NCBI GenBank assembly: GCA_002311315.1
Contig: DBZZ01000086.1
Location: 655 to 15,874, forward strand
Length of the DNA stretch: 15,220 nucleotides
Source of the DNA: Methylococcaceae bacterium UBA1147
GTDB lineage: Bacteria; Pseudomonadota; Gammaproteobacteria; Methylococcales; UBA1147
Direction of reading: 5' to 3'
The position numbers were made by a program, and so were the translations under genes. Positions within the stretch are counted from its first letter, which is position 1, and the number at the start of each line of letters is the position of its first letter. Positions 6,815-12,668 of the stretch are shown one piece after another. The notes beneath the pieces were generated by a model. The model was given only the letters and a program-made list of their open reading frames with translations. It was not told the DNA's origin and did not search any database.

Positions 6815-8182
6815 ATGAAAAAGATCTTTGTTTTTTGCGGCGTTGCATTTCTTGCAGCGAACGCCATAGCGGATACCGGGAAAGCCACCCTGGATCTGGC
6901 GGCTGTCTTCAGTCGGGCTTTGCTGAACGACCCAGGCTATCTTCAGGCAAAAGAACTTCGCAATGCGGCAACGGAGTCGGAATCCCAAGCGATCGCCCAG
7001 CTTCTACCGTTCTTCTCGGTGAGCGGCGGCAGTGACTGGAACTATCTGTACAACAAGAAATCCGGGTTCCAGGGGCAAGGGCTGCAACGGTACTGGGTTC
7101 ATCAGTTTACGGTGAACCTGAACCAGCCAGTGTTTCACTGGGAGTACTGGGTTCAGCTTAGCCAGTCCGAGAACGAGACCGCCAAGGCTGAAGCGGAGTT
7201 CCACAATGCGTACCAGGACCTGATGGTCCGGACAATCGAGGCCTATCTGGATGTCCTGCACGCGAAAGAAAACCTGAGCTTCGCAGTTGCCGAGAAGGAA
7301 TCGCTTGCGAGGCAGCTTGAACAGGCTCAACAGCGTTTCGATGTGGGGTTGATTGCCATTACCGACGTGCTCGAAGCGCAGTCCGGTTTTGACGGGGCCC
7401 ATGCAAGTGAAATTTTTGCTCAGAACAGCGTCGGTAACGCAAGAGAAGGCTTGCGAGAGATCATCGACGAGTATCAGGGTGTAATCGCTGAATTGCCCAA
7501 CGAGATCCCTCTGATGAAACCCGATCCGCTGGATATCGATCAATGGGCTGTTGCAGCGGACAACCAGAACCTTGACATCATTGCCGGGCAGAACCAGGTG
7601 GAACTGGCAAGAAAGGCCATCGAACTGCAGCGAACGGGTCACTACCCAACTCTTGATGTCGTCGGCGATTATGGCTACCTGGACAACGCTTCATCCTTTG
7701 GGGGCCGCGGGGATACAGGATCTGTCGGCTTGCAGTTCAACCTGCCGATCTTCGAGGGCGGCGCGGTCAATTCCAGGGTCCGCGAAGCGCTCTATCGGTT
7801 CAATGCCGAGAAAAACCGCCTGCTGGCCGTTCGGCGTCAGGTCACTCGCAAAGTTCGGAATGCCTATCGGGGTGTGATTTCAACGATTAGCCAGGTTAAA
7901 GCCTTGCGGTCGACCGTGAAATCTTCAACGATGTCGCTTAAGGCGACCGAGGTCGGTTTTGAAGTGGGAACACGGACCATGGTCGACGTGGTGAACGAGC
8001 GCAGAAATCTGTTCGAGGCCCAGAAAAACCTCTCGGAGGCCCGCAACAGTTACATCATGAACTGGGTGGGGCTCAAGGAGTCGGCCAGTAGCCTGGCAGA
8101 ATCCGATATCGATACCCTGAACGATTTACTAGTTAGTCCGGTCGTAGCTTCAACACCCGTGGTTGAGCCCGACCCCATGTAA
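6815..8182 (+). CDS. tolC: TolC-family outer-membrane channel protein
   Basis: This is an outer-membrane trimeric exit duct for type I secretion and RND/MFS efflux pumps. The 455 residues carry a signal peptide (MKKIFVFCGVAFLAANAIA, cleavage near residue 19), then two repeats of the outer-membrane efflux domain. The first runs from about 26 (LAAVFSRALLNDPGYLQA) to about 215 and the second from about 235 to 425, with long Ala/Gln/Glu-rich helices forming the periplasmic coiled-coil barrel. TolC-like signatures include the LNQPVFHWEYW beta strand and GLQFNLPIFEGGAVNSRV. The frame is closed just upstream (TGA at 6776), so the ATG at 6815 is the start, although its ribosome binding site is weak. 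No pump or secretion partner is encoded nearby, so it probably serves pumps encoded elsewhere. It is convergent with the sulfurtransferase gene. Confidence 0.94.
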   Translation: MKKIFVFCGVAFLAANAIADTGKATLDLAAVFSRALLNDPGYLQAKELRNAATESESQAIAQLLPFFSVSGGSDWNYLYNKKSGFQGQGLQRYWVHQFTVNLNQPVFHWEYWVQLSQSENETAKAEAEFHNAYQDLMVRTIEAYLDVLHAKENLSFAVAEKESLARQLEQAQQRFDVGLIAITDVLEAQSGFDGAHASEIFAQNSVGNAREGLREIIDEYQGVIAELPNEIPLMKPDPLDIDQWAVAADNQNLDIIAGQNQVELARKAIELQRTGHYPTLDVVGDYGYLDNASSFGGRGDTGSVGLQFNLPIFEGGAVNSRVREALYRFNAEKNRLLAVRRQVTRKVRNAYRGVISTISQVKALRSTVKSSTMSLKATEVGFEVGTRTMVDVVNERRNLFEAQKNLSEARNSYIMNWVGLKESASSLAESDIDTLNDLLVSPVVASTPVVEPDPM

Positions 8183-8201
8183 GCTCAACCGCTCGGGTTG
8201 T
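8161..8201 (+). repeat. Inverted repeat across the tolC stop codon, with alternative pairing
   Basis: GGTTGAGC (8161-8168) pairs perfectly with GCTCAACC (8183-8190) around a 14-base loop that contains the tolC stop codon TAA. The CAACC arm can instead pair with GGTTG at 8197-8201. There is no T run after it, so it is not a standard intrinsic terminator. It could protect the 3' end of the message or be chance. Confidence 0.35.
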
Positions 8202-8264
8202 GCGGGGTGGTGAGTCCGTGAATCGGTCGGAACCGGGGCTTCCTGCTTGCCCGGTGACGAAAAT

Positions 8265-9161
8265 TTACTGTTCCGACTCGACCGTTCTTGCGACCGGCGT
8301 ATCGGCCCGACTGCCCCATTCACTCCATGAGCCATCGTACACTGCGACATCGCATACGCCGATGGAATACAGGCCCAGCGCCAGGATTGATGCGGTAACG
8401 CCAGAACCACAGGTGGTCACCAGCGGTTTTTCCAACGTCACGCCGAGGCTTTGGAAACGGTTCTCGATATCGGCCGGGGACTTCAGGCAACCATTTCCAG
8501 GTTCTAGCAGTTCGGGGAACGGTAGGTTGAAACTGCCGGGAATATGCCCGCTACGTAGTCCCGGTCTTGGTTCTTTTTCGGTGCCGGCAAAACGGCCGAA
8601 AGGCCGGGCATCGATGACCTGGGTGTCGATCGAATCGGCAGTTTCCAGCATTTGTCCGATGTCACGCACCAGTCCGGGACGAAAATTGGCTTTGAAGCGT
8701 CGGGGTTCAGGTTTTTGGACTTCGCGATCCGTCGGTAGTCCGTGGTGTTGCCATCGTCCAAGTCCCCCATCCAGAACCGAAACCCGGTCATGGCCGAAGA
8801 TGCGAAAGGTCCACCAGACTCTCGCGGACGCCATGAACGAATTGTTGTCGTAGACAATCACATGGGTGTCGTTATCGATGCCCATGCTTGCAACAGCTTG
8901 TTCGAACTGGTTTTGAGACGGGAGCATGTGGGGGAGTGGACTTTGCGTATCCGCCACCCCGTCGACATCGAAAAACCGGGCCGACGGAAGGTGTGCCGAG
9001 CGGTATTCGGCAAAACTATTCCTGCCTTGCTGGGGCATGAAGAATGTCGCGTCCAGGATTGCCAGTTCGGGGTGATCGAGTCTGGCTGCCAGCCACTTGG
9101 CTGAAACCAGCGGGGAGAGTGAATGGTTCATTTGTGGGTTTGTTTGGTCGAACGGAGCCAT
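8265..9161 (-). CDS. sseA: 3-mercaptopyruvate sulfurtransferase (two-rhodanese-domain)
   Basis: This enzyme transfers sulfur from 3-mercaptopyruvate to thiol acceptors or cyanide. The 298 residues form two rhodanese domains: an inactive N-terminal domain (about 15-150, with VIVYDNNSFMASARVWWTFR and LDGGLGRW) and an active C-terminal domain (about 165-290). The catalytic loop is CGSGVTA with Cys251. This Gly-Ser-Gly-Val-Thr form indicates mercaptopyruvate rather than thiosulfate specificity. The ATG at 9161 follows a good promoter with a short leader. A second in-frame ATG at 9131 (MNHSLSPLVSAKWL) would also fit family length, and neither has a clear ribosome binding site. The gene is convergent with tolC and divergent from the FmdB-like gene. 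Confidence 0.94.
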   Translation of the reverse strand: MAPFDQTNPQMNHSLSPLVSAKWLAARLDHPELAILDATFFMPQQGRNSFAEYRSAHLPSARFFDVDGVADTQSPLPHMLPSQNQFEQAVASMGIDNDTHVIVYDNNSFMASARVWWTFRIFGHDRVSVLDGGLGRWQHHGLPTDREVQKPEPRRFKANFRPGLVRDIGQMLETADSIDTQVIDARPFGRFAGTEKEPRPGLRSGHIPGSFNLPFPELLEPGNGCLKSPADIENRFQSLGVTLEKPLVTTCGSGVTASILALGLYSIGVCDVAVYDGSWSEWGSRADTPVARTVESEQ

Positions 9162-9185
9162 GCTGTTTAAAGACGGTTGCCTGAC

Positions 9186-9214
9186 ATCATACCAGCCATG
9201 CGGCGGGTGGTTAA
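9186..9214 (-). promoter_or_regulatory. Sigma-70 type promoter for the sulfurtransferase gene
   Basis: On the minus strand, TTAACC (plus coordinates 9209-9214) is followed after exactly 17 bases by TATGAT (9186-9191), which is preceded by TGG, making an extended -10. The transcript would start about 18 bases before the ATG at 9161. The elements and spacing fit well. Assigned by eye. Confidence 0.6.
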
Positions 9215-9273
9215 TCGAATCGTTTGGGCAGTCATCCGGTGTTTTGACCGATCGGTGCTGCCGAAAAGTGATT

Positions 9274-9279
9274 TATAAT
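9274..9279 (+). promoter_or_regulatory. Perfect TATAAT -10 box for the FmdB-like gene
   Basis: TATAAT at 9274-9279 lies 31 bases before the ATG at 9311 and just ahead of a strong Shine-Dalgarno. A TTGACC at 9244-9249 resembles a -35 box, but the 24-base gap is too long. The promoter therefore either has a weak -35 or depends on an activator. It is back to back with the sulfurtransferase promoter. Confidence 0.5.
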
Positions 9280-9310
9280 GGCGTTCTAGGACAATGAAGG
9301 AGGTTAGTAG

Positions 9311-9565
9311 ATGCCAACCTATGATTATCGCTGCAATGCCACCGGGGAAGTTTTTGAAGTCCGGCACCGGATGAGTGAAGGATTGAGTACCTGGGGCGAA
9401 CTGTGTGAGCTTGTCGACATCCCGAGCGGCAATATTGCTCTGGATTCGCCGGTCACGCGTCTGGCCACCGGCGGCCAGGTGGTCAGGAGTTCGAGCCTGG
9501 GCGAGAAAGCCGGTCCATCGTGCGAGTCGGGCCCGTGCGGGGGAGGAATGTGCGGAATGAACTGA
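9311..9565 (+). CDS. FmdB-like small zinc-ribbon-family protein (cysteine pairs not canonical)
   Basis: This 84-residue protein starts at the ATG at 9311 after a very strong ribosome binding site (AAGGAGG at 9297-9303). The N-terminus MPTYDYRC is that of FmdB-type regulatory zinc-ribbon proteins, but the expected CxxC is broken here: Cys8 is followed by Asn-Ala-Thr-Gly. The other cysteines are Cys32 (WGELCE) and three in the Gly-rich tail (Cys71, Cys76, Cys81). It looks like the subgroup carrying the HRMSE...WGELCE segment and a GGGMCG end. Function is unknown, and FmdB itself was only proposed as a regulator of amidase/formamidase genes. The downstream solute-binding protein gene probably begins inside its last codons. 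Confidence 0.85.
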   Translation: MPTYDYRCNATGEVFEVRHRMSEGLSTWGELCELVDIPSGNIALDSPVTRLATGGQVVRSSSLGEKAGPSCESGPCGGGMCGMN

Positions 9566-10404
9566 CGACAAAAGCCCTGGGGTGGCCGGGCTTGCCGTCG
9601 ACAACCCGGATGATGGCCCTGCTTTGTCTAGGGCTTGTTCTGGCCGGGAACCCAGGGAGGCTCCTTGCGGCTGGCGAAAAGGCAACGTGGTTGGAGGCCG
9701 GTTCCGAAATCCAGCAACTTCCCGGCGACGGTGTGCAGAAAATCAGGGTTGTGGCAACGAAAGAGCCGCCGTACATGGGTCCCGATCTGCCGGGCCAGGG
9801 GCTTTCTGCGACGATTGTAAGAACTGCTCTGGAACGGGCAGGTTTCGCGGTAGTGGTTGCCTTTGAACGTTGGCCCAGGGCTTACGAAGGGGCGGAGCTC
9901 GGTGTGTACGACGTTGTGGGTTCAATCTGGCGGACCGAGAGGCGAGCCCAGGACTTTCTGTTCAGTGTTCCGTATCTCCATCACGAAATAAAATTCATCA
10001 AGCTGAAATCCAGTCGCGACATCCAGTTCGACTCGCTAGACGATTTGGACGGGCTGATCGTTGGTACGTTGAAGGGCTATGCCTACGACAACGCGTTCTT
10101 GCGTTCACGCAAGTTCATCAGATTGCCTCAGAATCATCTGCTCCAGAACCTTCTCAAGCTTGCGCAGGGAGAAATTGACCTGACGCTCGGGGAAGTTCTC
10201 AAGATCGATTACGAACTGAATGAATTCATGAAGGGCAGTGTCGGTAGCATGGAGATCCTGGCCAAACCCCTGGTCAGTCGCACAACACATATTGCTGTCA
10301 GCCGTTCGCATCCGCGTCACCGGGAGATCATTGATGGCTTCAACCAAGCCCTCTCGGCCATGCAGGAGGACGGAACCTATGACGGGATTTTGACCATTCG
10401 GTGA
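9550..10404 (+). CDS. Periplasmic solute-binding protein, family 3 (orphan)
   Basis: This is a type II periplasmic binding fold of the SBP_bac_3 kind, usually the amino-acid-binding component of ABC importers. Visible hallmarks are IRVVATKEPPYMGPD at the start of the mature domain, GLSATIVRTALERAGF, WPRAYEGAELGVYDVVGSIWRTERR, a FLFSVPYL segment, and the closing HPRHREIIDGFNQALSAMQEDGTYDGI. A hydrophobic signal segment (MMALLCLGLVLAG) ends near LLAAG. Start choice is open. The GTG at 9550 has GGAGG at 9542-9546 and overlaps the FmdB-like gene's stop (284 residues, charged N-region). The ATG at 9610 would give a bare signal peptide with no ribosome binding site. No permease or ATPase gene is nearby, so its transport role is uncertain. 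It could act as a sensor or scavenging protein. Confidence 0.85.
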   Translation: MRNELTTKALGWPGLPSTTRMMALLCLGLVLAGNPGRLLAAGEKATWLEAGSEIQQLPGDGVQKIRVVATKEPPYMGPDLPGQGLSATIVRTALERAGFAVVVAFERWPRAYEGAELGVYDVVGSIWRTERRAQDFLFSVPYLHHEIKFIKLKSSRDIQFDSLDDLDGLIVGTLKGYAYDNAFLRSRKFIRLPQNHLLQNLLKLAQGEIDLTLGEVLKIDYELNEFMKGSVGSMEILAKPLVSRTTHIAVSRSHPRHREIIDGFNQALSAMQEDGTYDGILTIR

Positions 10405-10415
10405 CAGTGCAGTCA
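10402..10415. promoter_or_regulatory. TGAC-N6-GTCA dyad, copy 1
   Basis: TGACAGTGCAGTCA begins exactly at the stop codon of the solute-binding protein gene. It differs in one base from the copy at 10586-10599, 184 bases further on. It is possibly an operator half of a paired regulatory site. The regulator is unknown. Confidence 0.35.
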
Positions 10416-10496
10416 GACCGGCATCGGGAGGCTGGTCAGCAGTGGTAGTCAACGCGTCAACATCGCTGTCTGGTGGGAAACCTAGATGGCAGGCAG

Positions 10497-10508
10497 GTGA
10501 CCGGTCAC
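10497..10508. promoter_or_regulatory. Perfect 12-base palindrome GTGACCGGTCAC
   Basis: This perfect dyad lies between the two TGACAGTRCAGTCA copies and shares their TGAC/GTCA arms, but with a 2-base rather than 6-base centre. It may belong to the same regulatory region or be coincidental. Confidence 0.3.
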
Positions 10509-10580
10509 TGAAGGCGAGGTCGGATGGGGTAACGGCCGATTCAGTGTCAGGAAAGAGTTCATTTGCAGATTCCTGGATTC

Positions 10581-10601
10581 TATAATGACAGTACAGTCAT
10601 T
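10581..10601 (+). promoter_or_regulatory. TATAAT -10 box overlapped by dyad AATGACAGTACAGTCATT
   Basis: A perfect TATAAT at 10581-10586 is overlapped by an 18-base dyad at 10584-10601 that is symmetric at all but one base pair. The layout, with an operator on the -10 and start site, is that of a repressor-controlled promoter. No good -35 box is seen 17 bases upstream. Transcription from here would give a leader of about 90 bases before the DUF6629-type gene. Confidence 0.45.
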
Positions 10602-10612
10602 GTCCGAGATGA

Positions 10613-10622
10613 GGGTTAACCC
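10613..10622. repeat. Perfect palindrome GGGTTAACCC
   Basis: This 10-base perfect palindrome lies in the presumed leader of the DUF6629-type gene, 12 bases after the dyad on the -10 box. It has no loop, so it is more likely a protein site (or chance) than an RNA hairpin. Confidence 0.25.
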
Positions 10623-10683
10623 AAGACTTTTTGTTGATTTTTAGTCGTCCATGGACCAGCGATAAAATCCAGAGGAGATTGTT

Positions 10684-11364
10684 TTGTGTTTTTCTGCGTC
10701 CGCCAGTTTCCTGGCCGGAGGGGGGTTGATACTGGGCGGGGTCGCGATGCGCCGCTACCGACCGATTGCGGCGCATGAGCAGATGTTCGCAGCGACCCCT
10801 TTCTTTTTCGGTATCCAGCAACTTTCCGAAAGCCTGGTTTGGCTGGGCGTATCCGGCTCGGTACCCGAATCAGTGCAATCGATCGCCATTTATTTCTTCA
10901 GTTTCATGGCCTTTGTATTCTGGCCCATCTACATTCCTTGTTCGATGACTCGCTACCAACGGCCCGGTGCGGCGCGGTTTTCTGTTCCGCTGCAATGGAC
11001 GGGATTGGCGATCGGTCTGTATTACCTGTGGTGTTTTACGGTTTATTCGGATTTGAGGTTAGTGGTGTCGTGCGGGGCTGACGATTGCGGGTCACTGGCT
11101 TATGTCTTTTCTCTCCCGTATCTTGATTCGGCGATCAATTATTTCTACCTGGCCGTCGTCACGCTGCCGTTTTTTCTTTCGACCAACGTTAGGATACGGT
11201 GGCTGGTCGGGTCGGGATTTCTGGTCTCTTTCGGGTTGGCGACATTGATCTCGGTGCCCGATGCGTTTCCCTCTGTGTGGTGTTTCTTTGCCGCTTTGAT
11301 GAGTCTCAGCATCTTCTTTTCCCTGGCAAGTAAGGAATCGGTGAGGCCCGGCCCGGCCGGTTGA
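10684..11364 (+). CDS. DUF6629-type multi-pass membrane protein of unknown function
   Basis: The start is a TTG at 10684, supported by AGGAG at 10673-10677 with 6 bases of spacing and by the family's fixed N-terminus MCFSASASF. The 226 residues contain about seven hydrophobic segments (roughly 6-22, 36-55, 65-87, 101-120, 137-164, 171-190, 195-214). The N-terminal Cys-Phe-Ser, the HE...PFFFGIQQLSES-WLG segment, and the FWPIYIP motif are features I associate with DUF6629. No function is known for this family. A conserved His-Glu pair near residue 31 and QQ-SE near residues 45-50 are the polar residues most likely to matter. It is preceded by a regulatory-looking intergenic region with a TATAAT box and dyads. 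Confidence 0.8.
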   Translation: MCFSASASFLAGGGLILGGVAMRRYRPIAAHEQMFAATPFFFGIQQLSESLVWLGVSGSVPESVQSIAIYFFSFMAFVFWPIYIPCSMTRYQRPGAARFSVPLQWTGLAIGLYYLWCFTVYSDLRLVVSCGADDCGSLAYVFSLPYLDSAINYFYLAVVTLPFFLSTNVRIRWLVGSGFLVSFGLATLISVPDAFPSVWCFFAALMSLSIFFSLASKESVRPGPAG

Positions 11365-11372
11365 ATTGTTTT

Positions 11373-11404
11373 GTTTCCTTGCGGGTGATCGGGGCAAAAG
11401 AAAC
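11373..11404. repeat. Imperfect inverted repeat after the DUF6629-type gene
   Basis: GTTTCCTTGC (11373-11382) and GCAAAAGAAAC (11394-11404) can pair imperfectly around an 11-base loop, just after the stop at 11364. No T run follows on either strand, so it is a poor intrinsic terminator. It resembles the GTTTC...GAAAC intergenic inverted repeats common in proteobacteria. The rest of 11365-11597 also holds a 7-bp hairpin (CGGCCTG/CAGGCCG, 11467-11485) and no gene. Confidence 0.35.
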
Positions 11405-11597
11405 AGACCGCCACACAGAGCCGCGAAGAGAGGGCCATTCCCGTAGAGGATGAAAATTGCAACGATCGGCCTGGCCGTCAGGCCGTTCGGGGGGACATGA
11501 AAAACAAAGTTCTCTTTTTGACCATTCGCTCGAGATTGAAGGGCCGAAACGAATCCGGTCGATTCGCCTTTGTGGACAGATCTCGCCAACACATGAC

Positions 11598-12572
11598 TCA
11601 TGCTTTCCTGGCGATGCAGATTGCCCGCCTGGGTGCAGGCAGGCCTTCACAGGTCAGCCGGCTGTCCTCAGGATTGAGGAAATCGGAGAGAGAATGAAAC
11701 CGCATCCACCGGGTGGTGCGTTGCTCCTCGGGGGTTGTAAGACTGACGTCGACCAGCCGGATGTCGCGGAATCCGCAGCGTCTCAACCAGAGCAGCAAGG
11801 TCGGGCAGGACGGGATGAACCAGACGTTGCGCATTTTTGCATAGCGTCCTTCGGGAACCAGTGTCTGACCTTCGTCCCCGTCAACGACCAATGTTTCCAG
11901 CACCAGTTCTCCTCCGGAACACAGGAAGCCCTGTAATTCCAGCAGATGGTCCAGTGGAGACCTGCGGTGGTACAGGACACCCATGGAAAACACGGTATCG
12001 AAAGCTCCGATGCATGCAGGAACCGACTCAACGCCGATGGGTAGGGTGAACACCGGTTTTTCACCGATGAAATGCCGGATAGCCCAGAATTGCACGATGC
12101 TGAGCAGAGTCGGGTCGACCCCGATGACCAATTTCGCCCCGGCACCGGCCATGCGCCAGCAGTGATATCCGTTTCCGCAGCCGACATCCAGTACCCGACG
12201 GTTTTTCAGTGAACTGATGTGGGGGGTGAGTCGATCCCACTTGAAGTCCGAGCGCCATTCGCTATCGATGTGTATTCCGTGGATCATGTACGGACCCTTG
12301 CGCCACGGGTGGAACTGTTCCAGCGCGCTGCGAAGGTGGTGATCGGGTTCGGCAAACGGACGGCTTTGAGGTCCTGCCCGGACCCGGGCTTCGTTCAGGG
12401 CAATTTCGGAAACGGGCCGGTGCGGAAGGCGCTTAAGGGCGGCCAGCCAGCTGGGGAAGTCGCCGTGCGCCTGGTCGCTGAGCACAGCCGAGAGTTGTTT
12501 CGGCAGTAGTTCGGCCCATGCTTCCAGTCCGTTGCTGCGGAAGGTGTTGGTCAGCGAATCGAGATCGATCAT
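11598..12572 (-). CDS. cmoB: tRNA 5-carboxymethoxyuridine methyltransferase/synthase CmoB
   Basis: CmoB transfers the carboxymethyl group of carboxy-S-adenosylmethionine to 5-hydroxyuridine at position 34 of certain tRNAs, widening wobble decoding. I choose the ATG at 12572 (MIDLDSL), giving 324 residues, the family length. A longer frame from 12665 would add 31 residues unlike CmoB. Recognisable segments are HPWRKGPYMIHGIHIDSEWRSDFKWDR (about 88-114), the SAM-type loop LDVGCGNGYHCWRM (128-141), FDTVFSMGVLYHRRSPL, and RYAKMRNVWFIPS. It ends with a VDVSLTTPEEQRTT...GLPAPRRAICIARK tail. It lies 96 bases after gor on the same strand. CmoA, which makes the cofactor, is not in this window. Confidence 0.95.
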   Translation of the reverse strand: MIDLDSLTNTFRSNGLEAWAELLPKQLSAVLSDQAHGDFPSWLAALKRLPHRPVSEIALNEARVRAGPQSRPFAEPDHHLRSALEQFHPWRKGPYMIHGIHIDSEWRSDFKWDRLTPHISSLKNRRVLDVGCGNGYHCWRMAGAGAKLVIGVDPTLLSIVQFWAIRHFIGEKPVFTLPIGVESVPACIGAFDTVFSMGVLYHRRSPLDHLLELQGFLCSGGELVLETLVVDGDEGQTLVPEGRYAKMRNVWFIPSCPTLLLWLRRCGFRDIRLVDVSLTTPEEQRTTRWMRFHSLSDFLNPEDSRLTCEGLPAPRRAICIARKA

Positions 12573-12668
12573 TCTGGATAGGGGTTGAGTATCGGGTACA
12601 TTTGTCCGCAATCGCCAGCGGGCATTCCAGATCCGGGGGCATGATGCGGGGAACGGGCGAGACACTGC

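Noticed and set aside
6581..6988. 135-codon minus-strand frame opposite the tolC 5' end
   Set aside because: More than a third of it is antisense to the tolC signal peptide and first domain. The product shows no recognisable family.
8200..8853. 217-codon plus-strand frame within the sulfurtransferase gene
   Set aside because: It is the antisense shadow of a confidently identified two-rhodanese-domain protein.
11467..11485. Hairpin CGGCCTG-GCCGT-CAGGCCG as a terminator for the DUF6629-type gene or cmoB
   Set aside because: The stem is only 7 bp and no T run follows on either strand. It is kept only as a note in the intergenic description.
12573..12665. 31-residue N-terminal extension of CmoB from an upstream in-frame start
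   Set aside because: CmoB proteins begin with MID-like sequence matching the ATG at 12572, and the extension does not resemble the family.
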